DNA of 64,000 bases from Saccharibacillus soli. Its GTDB lineage: Bacteria; Bacillota; Bacilli; Paenibacillales; Paenibacillaceae. A program made the translations under genes and the position numbers. This document shows, piece by piece, positions 53,734-62,471 of the stretch. Where the stretch lies: positions 186,001 to 250,000 of the forward strand of contig NIOB01000007.1 of assembly GCA_002189105.1 (NCBI GenBank), in the 5' to 3' direction. The notes under the pieces are model-generated. The model was not told the DNA's origin, made no database searches, and saw only the letters and a list, made by a program, of their open reading frames with translations. Position 1 is the first letter of the stretch, and each line of letters starts with the position of its first letter.

Positions 53734-54611
53734 TGGGCGCCCGGATGCGAATCGATGTACTGACCTTGTTTCCGGAAATGTTTGAGGGCGTGTTCAACGC
53801 CAGTATTCTCGGGAAAGCCAGAGATAAAGGGATCGTGGAGCTGTCGGCCATAAATTTCCGGCAGTATTCGACCAACAAGCACGGTCAGGTTGACGATACG
53901 CCATATGGTGGGGGCGGAGGCATGGTGCTGAAGCCGGAACCAATCTTTGACGCGGTTGAAGATCTGCTGCGCAAGCGGGAAGAGGGGCTGGCTGTCGCTG
54001 AAGAGGCAGCTGCTCACTCGCAGCAGGATTTGTCATCTGTGGATAGAGAGGCGGAAGTATCTGCTGCTCATCCAGCTTCGACTTCCCGCCCGCGAATTGT
54101 TCTACTTTGCCCGCAGGGGGAGACGTTCACCCAGAAAAAAGCGGAAGAATTCTCGCGTGAGGATCATCTGATCTTTATCTGCGGCCATTACGAGGGGTAT
54201 GACGAGCGGATTCGTACCGGACTGGTGACGGATGAGATCTCCATTGGAGACTATGTGCTGACAGGGGGCGAGCTTCCGGCAATGGTGATGATCGATAGCA
54301 CCGTTCGCCTGCTGCCCGGTGTCTTGGGCAACGAAAATAGCGCAGTGACAGATTCGTTTAGCACCGGTCTGCTGGAATACCCGCATTATACACGGCCTAC
54401 GGAATATCGGGGAATGAAAGTGCCGGATATTCTGCTGTCGGGACATCATGCGAATATTGAGTCGTGGCGCCGCCGGGAATCGCTTCGCCGCACCCTGGAG
54501 CGTCGTCCGGATCTTCTGGAGCGGATGGAATTAACCAAGCAGGAATCCAAATGGGTCGAAGAATTAAAACGAGAGCTGTCTGCTGAACAAGCGGGAGAGG
54601 TCTCCAGTTAA
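53733..54611 (+). CDS. trmD: tRNA (guanine(37)-N1)-methyltransferase
   Basis: 292 residues; ATG overlaps the rimM stop (TAATG), with ATG 53745 as alternative. The trefoil-knot SAM site is clear: [20 protein letters not shown] and [14 protein letters not shown], with [16 protein letters not shown] downstream. Between FDAVE and RIVLLCPQG there are about 34 more residues than in B. subtilis TrmD, a Glu/Ala/Ser-rich insert (about residues 82-118), likely a surface loop. The enzyme prevents frameshifting by methylating G37. Confidence 0.97.
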   Translation: MGARMRIDVLTLFPEMFEGVFNASILGKARDKGIVELSAINFRQYSTNKHGQVDDTPYGGGGGMVLKPEPIFDAVEDLLRKREEGLAVAEEAAAHSQQDLSSVDREAEVSAAHPASTSRPRIVLLCPQGETFTQKKAEEFSREDHLIFICGHYEGYDERIRTGLVTDEISIGDYVLTGGELPAMVMIDSTVRLLPGVLGNENSAVTDSFSTGLLEYPHYTRPTEYRGMKVPDILLSGHHANIESWRRRESLRRTLERRPDLLERMELTKQESKWVEELKRELSAEQAGEVSS

Positions 54612-54662
54612 AAAAAGCCTCGCGTTGTTCGCTGCCATGACGGAGCGAAACGCGGGGCTTTT
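54611..54662. terminator. bidirectional terminator between trmD and the DUF4097 gene
   Basis: A long imperfect stem (AAAAGCCTCGCGTT... with ...ACGCGGGGCTTTT) flanked by A-run and T-run. It can end the rimM-trmD transcript and the convergent padR operon. Confidence 0.9.
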
Positions 54663-54673
54663 GACGTCCCTAT

Positions 54674-55630
54674 CTACTTGATGGTAATTATTCCTGAAGT
54701 GGCGCGGACCTTGATTGTATCGCCCGAGGTGCCGGGTGACTCCGGTGCCTGAACCAGACCTGACGTTACATGCAGGTCATACACACCTTTGAAGTCTTTA
54801 GCGGCACGAATATCGGCTTTGCCGGAAGAAATTTCAACGTCCAGGTTACCGCTGGTCTTCTGAGTCAGGTCAACCATACCCGAAGTGGCTTTTATGACGG
54901 AATTTCCTTCCAGTCCATCAATCTGAACCATACCCGAAGATAATTCAATCTGGCTTTCCCCAATCAGATCCTTAACTTCAACGCGGCCTGATGTAAGGTC
55001 CAAGGAAATCTGATCGCCGCTTAATCGATTGGCTGTTAACTCACCCGAGCTCAGATCGACTTGAAGCTGACGTGCATAAAAATCATCAAAATCGCCTGCT
55101 CCAGACCCCAGTAGAAAATCAGCTTTTTCCAACTGCTTGGCATCACGCAGTCCCAGCGTCATATAGACGTCATGCTGGGTCGAACCGATCGACAGCAGGC
55201 TGAACTTGGTGGAGCCTGTGAGATCGAGAGCAAGACCATCCGATTCACCAACAGCGCTTGTGGCTCGTTCAGCGGCTTCCTCGGAAACAACACCACGCAG
55301 CTCGACGTAATCGGTCGTTGTATCCGTTTTGACTTCAATATGTACGTTATCCACGCTCGACAGCGAGAGATTCTTCAAGGCGCCGGACTTAAATTCCCAA
55401 CGCTTGCGAATTTCCTGCAACCGATCGGTTCCTTTGACAGCTGCGGAATCCACAACCACAGCAGAGGAGGCCGCGGAGCTTCCGGCTTGCTGGATGTGAT
55501 CTGGAGCAATAGCTGCTGTTCGGTCGATCTGCGCTCCCGAGATCTTCAAGTCTGAGAAATTCAGAGCCAGTCCGATGCCGCCGACCACAATCAGTGAAAT
55601 GGCCGCCCATTTAGGTATTCGTCTCATCAT
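54674..55630 (-). CDS. DUF4097 family beta-strand repeat membrane protein
   Basis: 318 residues from ATG 55630 (five bases after GGGAGG; ATG 55627 is equivalent). A membrane segment at about 8-25 is followed by a linker and a right-handed beta repeat region with units such as SSGELTANRLSGDQISLDLTSG, the DUF4097 pattern of extracellular adhesin-like or envelope sensor proteins. It is the last gene of padR-DUF1700-DUF4097, coupled by a one-base overlap. Similar operons respond to cell-envelope stress in other Firmicutes; the function here is not proven. Confidence 0.88.
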   Translation of the reverse strand: MMRRIPKWAAISLIVVGGIGLALNFSDLKISGAQIDRTAAIAPDHIQQAGSSAASSAVVVDSAAVKGTDRLQEIRKRWEFKSGALKNLSLSSVDNVHIEVKTDTTTDYVELRGVVSEEAAERATSAVGESDGLALDLTGSTKFSLLSIGSTQHDVYMTLGLRDAKQLEKADFLLGSGAGDFDDFYARQLQVDLSSGELTANRLSGDQISLDLTSGRVEVKDLIGESQIELSSGMVQIDGLEGNSVIKATSGMVDLTQKTSGNLDVEISSGKADIRAAKDFKGVYDLHVTSGLVQAPESPGTSGDTIKVRATSGIITIK

Positions 55631-56238
55631 TAATTCCTCCCCATAGCAAATCTGGCGTTCCATTTGGCATAACCGACCATCGAACGGGCAAGGGCACGCA
55701 GCAGACGCAGGAACGGAGCGGCCGCCAGAATTCCGATTCCCAGAAGCAGCAGAACCGCATAAAATTCAGCCGTATTCCAGACGTTATTCAGAGCCAGATC
55801 GGCTGCGAACAAAAGCGGACTGGCCAGGCAGGCCAATACCAGAGCAGCCAAGCCTGCAACAAGCGCCCAGCCAGCGGCCCAGAGTGGGATGGCGATCAGG
55901 TTCCAGAACAGCAGCATAATCAGCCGCACCACACTCAAGGCAGCCCGTTTCTCAGGCTGAGGCTGTGGTTCATTCCTATAGGTTTGCCGGGGCGAGAAAG
56001 CCGGTGATTCCGCAGTCTCGCGTCGAACCCGTTCGCCGGATTGAAGCTGAAGCTCCAAGGCTTCCTGAGCCAGTTCCTCGGGACTTCCAAGTTCAAAGGC
56101 GATCTCTTCTTCACTCTTCCCGTGTTCAAGGCCTGAACGAAAGTGGTCTTCATAGTCGGCCATCAGCTCTCGGCGCGTCTCCGTTGGCAGCACGGCTAGT
56201 CCTCCGTTTAACCGAAGCAGAAATTGCTCTTTATTCAT
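55630..56238 (-). CDS. HAAS/DUF1700 family membrane protein
   Basis: 202 residues. The N-terminal 60 residues form the HAAS helical domain (KEQFLLRLNGGLAVLPTETR, DYEDHF, GKSEEEIAFELGSPEELA), which in this family is thought to contact a PadR regulator. A basic linker and three hydrophobic segments (about 105-185) follow. ATG 56238 overlaps the padR stop as ATGA, and the stop overlaps the DUF4097 start. Probable role: membrane part of an envelope stress circuit. Confidence 0.9.
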   Translation of the reverse strand: MNKEQFLLRLNGGLAVLPTETRRELMADYEDHFRSGLEHGKSEEEIAFELGSPEELAQEALELQLQSGERVRRETAESPAFSPRQTYRNEPQPQPEKRAALSVVRLIMLLFWNLIAIPLWAAGWALVAGLAALVLACLASPLLFAADLALNNVWNTAEFYAVLLLLGIGILAAAPFLRLLRALARSMVGYAKWNARFAMGRN

Positions 56239-56561
56239 CCTTCTTCTCCTTCCTCCAGCAGTCTGGCAACGCCTGCAACAAACGAGCGCCATTCTCCGAC
56301 CATCTGCCGGGCATATTCTCTTCCTTCAGACGTGATTCGATAATACTTGCGCGGTGGACCGCCGGATGACTCCTGCAAGTAAGTCGTGCAGTAGCCGTCG
56401 CCGACAAGTCTGCGCAGCAGGGGGTACAGAGCGCCTTCCGCAACTTCGATATGGCGGGATACTTCCTGGGCCAGCTCGTAGCCGTAGCGGTCTTGACGTT
56501 CGATCAACACGAGCACGCAGAGTTCAAGCACGCCTTTCTTAAACTGGGTATTCACATTCAT
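56235..56561 (-). CDS. PadR family transcriptional regulator
   Basis: 108 residues with the PadR winged helix: QFKKGVLELCVLVLIERQDRYGYELAQEVS and EGALYPLLRRLVGDGYCTTYLQESSGGPPRKYYRIT. AAAGGAGG lies eight bases before the ATG. It heads the three-gene minus-strand operon, joined by ATGA and TAATG overlaps. It probably represses its own operon through the palindrome upstream, and the HAAS protein may modulate it. Confidence 0.94.
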   Translation of the reverse strand: MNVNTQFKKGVLELCVLVLIERQDRYGYELAQEVSRHIEVAEGALYPLLRRLVGDGYCTTYLQESSGGPPRKYYRITSEGREYARQMVGEWRSFVAGVARLLEEGEEG

Positions 56562-56598
56562 GCAGCGGGCCTCCTTTGCGACTCTTCAGGAACATCAT

Positions 56599-56631
56599 AT
56601 CACTAGGTACTGAACTATACAAGGTAGTGAT
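56599..56631 (-). promoter_or_regulatory. candidate PadR operator
   Basis: Inverted repeat ATCACTA-N19-TAGTGAT, with a second partly palindromic stretch ACTATACAAGGTAGT inside. On the minus strand TATAAT lies immediately upstream (56632-56637), so a repressor bound here would block the padR promoter. The -35 is not clear. Confidence 0.5.
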
Positions 56632-56765
56632 TATAAAATAAGTTTGGTCTGATTTTTTGGGGTAAAAATGATAAACTGGAAGAGAGAAAGGCGTAGCACG
56701 GATACCTGACGGGCGAAGAGATGAACACCATGTGCTAACGGCAGATTGAAAAGGGAGGGTGACCT

Positions 56766-59156
56766 ATGCAAAATAAGCCATTGTTGAAGCGGGCATGGCT
56801 GATGATCGTCTCTGCGCTGTGTGCAGCGGGTTTGCTGCTTGCAGCGCTTCCCGTACACGCAGCTGTTCCCCAGCGAGAGGGGATTGTGACGGATGAGGCG
56901 GGATTGTTCACAGCCAGCCAGCTTAAACAGCTGGAGCAGAAGCTGGGTGAGGGGAAATACAAAGTATATGTGCTGACAGAAACCGGGCTGAGCGATAGCC
57001 AAGCAGCCCGGTTATCGGCACGTACCTATGAATCGTGGAATCTGGGTCGCAACGATCTGCTGCTGTTGATTGTGACTGATCCCAATTCGGTGCAATTGGA
57101 GCTGAATAATTCAGCACTTGGCAGCGCCCAGCGAATTGTGGATCGCGCCTTTATACCGGTGGCGGGTCAAGATGGACCGGCAGCCGCTGCACTCGCGGTT
57201 GGAGAATATGTCAACGGCACTGGTGCAGGGGGCTTGTTTTCTGGCGGCGGTTTTCTGGCGGGAGGAATCTGGTTATATTCAATTTTGGTATTTGGAGTGC
57301 TCGCTGTTGTTTTGTATGTGCTGTTTAGCATGCTTAGGGCGGGTTCCCGGGTGAAAAAACGGGCACAGGAGCTGAAGGAACAGCAGCGGGCAGCTTCAGC
57401 AAACGTGGACAGTATCATGGTGTCGGAACTGTTCCGTGAAGTGGAGAGCGGCTTTGTGCAGGGCGAGACGCTCAAGGAAGCCGAAAGCATCAGCCGCGAA
57501 GCGGTCAATCTGCATCAGATCAGCGGCAATCTCGCAGCTGAACTGGCCGCTTATCGTCCGGGTGTATTTGCTTCCAGTGCCGAGCGCAGGAGGCTGGACG
57601 TATTGACGGCCGAAACAAGGGACTGGATCATCCAGGTCGAGACCTTAAAAGAACGTTTTGAACGGGTCTCGGCCAGCTTCGCTGAAGTTCGCGGTCAGGT
57701 CAAAACAGGCAAGGAATTGACTCAAACGGTCGAACAATCTATTCATCAATTGGGTGAGCAGACCGGATATTCCCTGGATGTACTAAAGCGCAAATTTCAG
57801 CAGGCCTCCGCGCTGCTGGATAAGGCAGATAGTCTGGACGAATTCGATGTCATTCAAGCTGCGGCTCCAGCGGATGAAGCCTTGGCTCTACTCCAAGAGT
57901 TGTCTGGAGACGTAACACAGCTCCAGCAGTTGTCACAGGAGGCGCCGGAGTGGCCGGCGCGTATCGTCTCGGCCGAGCGGGAATTGCGTCCTATCACGGA
58001 GCGTGAGCAATTGCTTTTGACCGAAGAAGATCCTTTTCGCGTGCTGAGCGAAGCAGGCGGAGAAACGCAGCGTCTCGCCGACTTGATTCGTTCAGGCGAT
58101 GTCAAGGAAGCGAAGGCCTGTGCAGAAGGCATCGCTGCCCGAATTGCCGAAGCTAGAGAAATTGTACGCAGACGTCTGGAGAGCCGAACCTCGTCGGCGG
58201 AATCGCTGAGGGATGCGGAGCGGCTGCTGCAAGAAATCCGGGACTTTTCCCCTCGCTATGAGCAGGAGCTGGCGCAGCTGCGCGGCCGTTATGCGGAGAG
58301 TCATCTGGGAACGCAGCGTGCGCGGCGTGACGAGATCGAACGGTCAGAAGACGAAGTCCGCCGCCTACTGCCGGAGATTCGTTCGGCACTCAATCCGCAG
58401 GTTCAATATTATAAGGCAGCGAGGGAGAAAAGCGACCGTGCTGACGAGTTGGCGGCACGCGCCCGCGAGCTGATGCGGGAGGCACTCGGTTATGGGGAGG
58501 AGCTGGACGCGCAGCATCGAGCGGCCGAGCAGCGCCTGGATGGCGCCAAAAGCGTGCTTCGTCAGGCCGCAGAGGTCTATCGTTCAACGGGCGTTCAGAT
58601 GTCTCAGTACGATCGTGCACTGGAGGCAGCGGAGCGAGACGGCGAAGCGGCGGCAGCTGCGCTGCGTGCGCAGCCGATCGATCTGCTGCGTGCAGAGCCG
58701 CTGCTCTCGACTTATGAACGAGCTGCTTCCGAACTATCTCAGCAGATTCGCGCTCTGAAAGAACAGCGTGATGTGGCGTGGAATAAGCTCCAAAGTCTGG
58801 GGAGCGATTTCCTCAGCCGGGAGAGTTCGTATCGGATGCGAATCAATACAGGCACGTTCGCCGGGCGTTATGGTAGTTATGAGGCCGAAGCCCGAAGAAT
58901 GATCGGGATCGGGCAGTTTGATGAGGCGATGGCTCAGGTTGCTCTGGCGCGCCGCGTAATGGAAGAAATGGAGAACGAATATCGCCGCGCTGTGCAGCGT
59001 GCCAATTCCAATAACAGCGGGGGCGGATTTGGTGGAGGGTCGAGCGGCCGGTCTTCAGGTGGCGGAAGCTGGGGCGACAGCGGGCGTTCGAGTGGTTCCT
59101 CATCCTGGGGAAATGGCGGCGGCAGCGGCCGTTCATCTGGATCAGGAAAGTGGTAA
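56766..59156 (+). CDS. TPM-domain membrane protein with long coiled coil
   Basis: 796 residues, far longer than ordinary TPM proteins (about 250-300). A signal peptide (1-31), TPM domain (about 36-150, IVTDEAGLFTASQLKQLEQKL, NDLLLLIVTDP), a membrane segment (about 166-190), then about 550 residues of charged coiled coil (195-740) and a Gly/Ser tail of about 50 residues ending SGSGKW. The coiled coil recalls the septation regulator EzrA in style, though I cannot show homology. GGGAGGGTGA precedes the ATG. It is divergent from padR and upstream of rplS. Confidence 0.87.
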   Translation: MQNKPLLKRAWLMIVSALCAAGLLLAALPVHAAVPQREGIVTDEAGLFTASQLKQLEQKLGEGKYKVYVLTETGLSDSQAARLSARTYESWNLGRNDLLLLIVTDPNSVQLELNNSALGSAQRIVDRAFIPVAGQDGPAAAALAVGEYVNGTGAGGLFSGGGFLAGGIWLYSILVFGVLAVVLYVLFSMLRAGSRVKKRAQELKEQQRAASANVDSIMVSELFREVESGFVQGETLKEAESISREAVNLHQISGNLAAELAAYRPGVFASSAERRRLDVLTAETRDWIIQVETLKERFERVSASFAEVRGQVKTGKELTQTVEQSIHQLGEQTGYSLDVLKRKFQQASALLDKADSLDEFDVIQAAAPADEALALLQELSGDVTQLQQLSQEAPEWPARIVSAERELRPITEREQLLLTEEDPFRVLSEAGGETQRLADLIRSGDVKEAKACAEGIAARIAEAREIVRRRLESRTSSAESLRDAERLLQEIRDFSPRYEQELAQLRGRYAESHLGTQRARRDEIERSEDEVRRLLPEIRSALNPQVQYYKAAREKSDRADELAARARELMREALGYGEELDAQHRAAEQRLDGAKSVLRQAAEVYRSTGVQMSQYDRALEAAERDGEAAAAALRAQPIDLLRAEPLLSTYERAASELSQQIRALKEQRDVAWNKLQSLGSDFLSRESSYRMRINTGTFAGRYGSYEAEARRMIGIGQFDEAMAQVALARRVMEEMENEYRRAVQRANSNNSGGGFGGGSSGRSSGGGSWGDSGRSSGSSSWGNGGGSGRSSGSGKW

Positions 59157-59199
59157 GTCAAAAATTCCATAAAATTTCGGGATTTTTTGTCTGAATGTC

Positions 59200-59329
59200 T
59201 TGCCTTTTTGCATGGTTACGTGGTAGAATCAATCCGTTGTGTAATCTTGCGGTCCTCTGCGAATGATGAGGCGGGACGATGGTTCCCGAAGAAGACGTAT
59301 GAACGCATGTGTGGAAGGAGGAAACAAAT
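59200..59329 (+). promoter_or_regulatory. rplS promoter and structured leader (candidate L19 leader)
   Basis: TTGCCT (59200-59205), 18 bases, TAGAAT (59224-59229) give a start near 59236. The leader of about 95 bases contains GCGGTCCTCTGC and GCGGGACGATGG segments that can fold. In low-GC Gram-positives rplS is often preceded by an autoregulatory L19 leader; I cannot confirm the fold by eye. Confidence 0.45.
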
Positions 59330-59674
59330 ATGAATTTGATTCAAGCTCTGACTCAAGAACAGCTTCGCACTGATATCCCGAGCTTCCGTCCTGGCGACAC
59401 CCTGAAGGTGCACGTTAAGGTTATCGAGGGTTCGCGTGAACGCGTTCAGCTGTTTGAAGGTGTTGTAATCAAACGTCAAGGCGGCGGTATCGCCGAAACT
59501 TTCACCGTTCGTAAGATCTCTTACGGCGTAGGCGTTGAAAGAACGTTCCCGATTAACTCGCCTAAAATCGACAAAATCGAAGTCGTACGTTACGGTAAAG
59601 TCCGTCGTGCGAAACTGTACTACCTGCGCGATCTGCGCGGTAAAGCAGCCAGAATTAAAGAAATTCGTCGTTAA
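59330..59674 (+). CDS. rplS: 50S ribosomal protein L19
   Basis: 114 residues from ATG 59330 behind GGAAGGAGG. Typical phrases: [52 protein letters not shown] and [17 protein letters not shown]. It is located at the 30S-50S interface. In many Firmicutes rplS directly follows trmD; here 4.7 kb intervene. Confidence 0.98.
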   Translation: MNLIQALTQEQLRTDIPSFRPGDTLKVHVKVIEGSRERVQLFEGVVIKRQGGGIAETFTVRKISYGVGVERTFPINSPKIDKIEVVRYGKVRRAKLYYLRDLRGKAARIKEIRR

Positions 59675-59714
59675 TCGGCGTCTTCCTTCGGGGAGACCTG
59701 ACGGACGAACATGG

Positions 59715-59743
59715 GGAGCTTGGAAACAAGCTCCTTTCGTTTT
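59715..59743 (+). terminator. Rho-independent terminator after rplS
   Basis: An 8-bp stem GGAGCTTG/CAAGCTCC with a GAAA tetraloop, followed by TTTCGTTTT. Confidence 0.85.
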
Positions 59744-59884
59744 ATCCTTTTCGTTATATACAAGAAGGACAGCCTCAGAAATATGAGCATTTCTCAAAAC
59801 CGGACGGCCTGTTTAAAGTCATTCAAGCCGGACGGTTTTGCAAAATGCTGATATTGGACATCATGCGTAAGGAGAGGGCAAGCT

Positions 59885-60511
59885 ATGGAAGAAAACGTGA
59901 ACCCATCCGCGGGAACGCCCGAGGATGCGCCTAAGAATCCCAAAAACAAAGTAAAAAGTGAAACGCTCGAATGGGTCAAAGCGATTGCGATTGCCCTGGT
60001 ACTGGTGTTTGTCATCCGCTGGCTGTTGTTTGCACCTTACATGGTGGATGGACACTCGATGAGGCCTAATTTCCACAATGGTGAGCGAGTCATCGTCAAC
60101 AAGATCCTGTATGACATCCGCGCTCCCAAGAAGGGGGAAGTTATCGTATTCAAGGTTCCTTCGGATGGCAACAAGGAATTCATTAAACGGGTTATTGCCC
60201 TGCCAGGTGATAAAGTTTCCGTTGAAGGCGACGTCGTAAAAGTCAATGGTGAGGTGATTAGCGAGCCTTACATCCAGGACATGATCGACAAAGCGAAGGC
60301 GAATGGCGAGACGTACAACAACAATACGAATTTCCCGAACGCGGAATTCCAGGACGACACTGTGCCTCCCGGACATGTCTTTGTACTGGGCGACAATCGT
60401 CCAAACAGCAAGGACAGCCGCATGATCGGTTATGTACCTTATGGTGATATTACCGGACGAGCTGATCTGGTCTTCTGGCCGTTTAAAGACCTGCATATCG
60501 TCAATCATTAA
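59885..60511 (+). CDS. lepB: Signal peptidase I
   Basis: 208 residues with one N-terminal membrane segment (about 31-50). The Ser-Lys dyad is Ser58 in VDGHSMRPN and Lys101 in EFIKRVIALPGD; box E GDNRPNSKDSR is complete. It releases secreted proteins, including the many exported proteins seen in this window. AAGGAGAG precedes the ATG. ylqF follows after 32 bases. Confidence 0.97.
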   Translation: MEENVNPSAGTPEDAPKNPKNKVKSETLEWVKAIAIALVLVFVIRWLLFAPYMVDGHSMRPNFHNGERVIVNKILYDIRAPKKGEVIVFKVPSDGNKEFIKRVIALPGDKVSVEGDVVKVNGEVISEPYIQDMIDKAKANGETYNNNTNFPNAEFQDDTVPPGHVFVLGDNRPNSKDSRMIGYVPYGDITGRADLVFWPFKDLHIVNH

Positions 60512-60543
60512 AAGTTTGAAGTGCTAAGAGGTGGAACACCCCC

Positions 60544-61407
60544 ATGACAATCCAATGGTTTCCCGGTCATATGACGCGTGCGCGTCGGCAGATCGAAGCG
60601 AAGCTCAGCCTGATCGATCTGGCGATCGAACTGCTGGATGCCCGCCTGCCGCTGTCGAGCCGCAACCCGATGATCGGAGACATTTTGAAGGACAAGCCCC
60701 GTCTGATTTTGCTCAACAAATCCGATCTGGCTGATCCAGAAGTGACTCGCAAATGGATCGAGTATTTCCGTGAAGAAGGACATCTGGCGATCGAGACCGA
60801 TACGCCGGGTGGACGCGGAGTGAAAGATATTTCGGTCTATGCCAAAGAACTGCTCAAAGAAAAAATCGATCGTCAGATCGCCCGGGGGATGAATCCTCGC
60901 GCGATTCGAGGCTTGATCGTCGGTATTCCGAACGTCGGGAAGTCTACGCTGATTAACAAACTGGCTGGCAAAAGCATCGCCGAAACGGGAGATCGTCCAG
61001 GCGTAACCAAAGGCCAACAGTGGATCAAGATCGGCAAGGAAATGGAACTGCTGGATACGCCGGGGATTCTCTGGCCGAAGTTCGAGGACCAGAACGTAGG
61101 GATGAAGCTTGCCGTGACTGGCGCGATCAAGGAAGACGTGCTGAACGTGGAAGAGATCACCTTCTTCGCCATCAAATATTTTGCGGAACATTACTGGGCG
61201 CGTCTGTCCGAACGTTTCGATCTGGGCGAACGCCCAACCGTATTCGATGATGCAGATGAGATCGTGCAGATTATGGAAAAGATCGGTCGCAAACGCGGCT
61301 GCCTGATGAGCGGCGGACGTGTCGATCTGGAGAAAACCTCCATCTTGTTCCTGCGTGAACTGCGTGCAGGCAAAATGGGTCGTTTCTCACTTGAAGAACC
61401 GTTCTGA
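60544..61407 (+). CDS. ylqF: Ribosome biogenesis GTPase YlqF (RbgA)
   Basis: 287 residues with circularly permuted G motifs: NKSDLAD (G4) comes first, then GIPNVGKSTLINKL (G1) and DTPGILWPK (G3). The N-terminal IQWFPGHMTRARRQIE is diagnostic of YlqF. It acts in late 50S assembly. AGGTGG lies somewhat far upstream of the ATG. It is in the conserved order lepB-ylqF-rnhB. Confidence 0.97.
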   Translation: MTIQWFPGHMTRARRQIEAKLSLIDLAIELLDARLPLSSRNPMIGDILKDKPRLILLNKSDLADPEVTRKWIEYFREEGHLAIETDTPGGRGVKDISVYAKELLKEKIDRQIARGMNPRAIRGLIVGIPNVGKSTLINKLAGKSIAETGDRPGVTKGQQWIKIGKEMELLDTPGILWPKFEDQNVGMKLAVTGAIKEDVLNVEEITFFAIKYFAEHYWARLSERFDLGERPTVFDDADEIVQIMEKIGRKRGCLMSGGRVDLEKTSILFLRELRAGKMGRFSLEEPF

Positions 61408-61485
61408 TTCGTGGATGACAAGCGATTGGGTATCATCAATCATATAGCTTCTAAATGATAATCGGCCGCGAACACCGCGGTGTCG

Positions 61486-61512
61486 GACCGCCGAATTCGG
61501 CGGTCTTTTTTT
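61486..61512 (+). terminator. Rho-independent terminator after ylqF
   Basis: GACCGCCG-AATT-CGGCGGTC hairpin followed by seven T. Confidence 0.93.
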
Positions 61513-61578
61513 GTGGAAATGACTGCGCGTTAAGAATCAACAATCCATTTAGATCAGTGAGAAAGCGGGGAATAGAGA

Positions 61579-62256
61579 ATGACCAGCGTAAAGAAAGAAT
61601 CCAAAGCGCCGAAAAAACCCAAAAAAGAAAAGATTGAAGTGGACCGTTTAGTGTTTGAGAAAGAGCTATGGGCAGAAGGTTATGAGCAAATTGCCGGTGT
61701 GGATGAAGTCGGTCGGGGCTGCATGTTCGGAGATGTAATCGCAGCCGCCGTCATTTTGCCTGCGGGTCTGAAGATCGAAGGCATTGATGACTCCAAGAAA
61801 CTGTCGGAGAAAAAGCGGGATAAGCTGTATGAGGTGATCCTGCGCGAAGCGGTTGCAGTTGGAGTAGGAAGGGTCGATCCCCAGACCATTGATCGAATCA
61901 ACATCAAGCAGGCTTCGCGTCTGGCGATGAAAATGGCCATCGAAGCGCTGGAGCCTCAGCCGGATGTTCTGCTGGTGGATGCGGAGAAAGTCGATGTAGA
62001 GCTGCCGCAGCGTGCGGTCATCAAGGGGGATTCGCTCAGTCAGAGCATTGGTGCCGCTTCAATCATAGCCAAAGTTACGCGAGATCGATTGTGCATGGGC
62101 GAGTGGGAACAGAATTATCCGGGGTATGGAATCGCCGTTCATAAAGGGTATGGCACAGCGGCTCACCGCGAAAAAATTCTGGAGCTTGGCATCAGTGATC
62201 TGCATCGTCACAGCTTTTTGGTCAAGATGAAGGCGGAGTTTGAAGACTTGAAATAA
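61579..62256 (+). CDS. rnhB: Ribonuclease HII
   Basis: 225 residues. A Lys-rich N-terminal extension of about 20 residues precedes the core. Catalytic Asp42-Glu43 in GVDEVGRGC, a third acid in LLVDAEKVD and the motif KGDSLSQSIGAASIIAKVTRD are present. It removes ribonucleotides and RNA primers from DNA. The following 215-base gap (62257-62471) shows no gene. Confidence 0.96.
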   Translation: MTSVKKESKAPKKPKKEKIEVDRLVFEKELWAEGYEQIAGVDEVGRGCMFGDVIAAAVILPAGLKIEGIDDSKKLSEKKRDKLYEVILREAVAVGVGRVDPQTIDRINIKQASRLAMKMAIEALEPQPDVLLVDAEKVDVELPQRAVIKGDSLSQSIGAASIIAKVTRDRLCMGEWEQNYPGYGIAVHKGYGTAAHREKILELGISDLHRHSFLVKMKAEFEDLK

Positions 62257-62471
62257 GGGATTTCTCATACGGCTTGATGACAGGTCGATCCTACTTGCCC
62301 TATGATAAGATCAAGGCAGAAGCAGGGCTGTTGGACTTGGAAGATTCCCCTTCAAAACGCAGCGGGACGTGTGAGAAAAACCGGGCGCAGGGCACTTATT
62401 GCCTGAGGCCTGTTGGCCGATATAGGGGAATAGGGATCGTTTGCGAAAATACAAGCAGAGAGGTGAGACGG

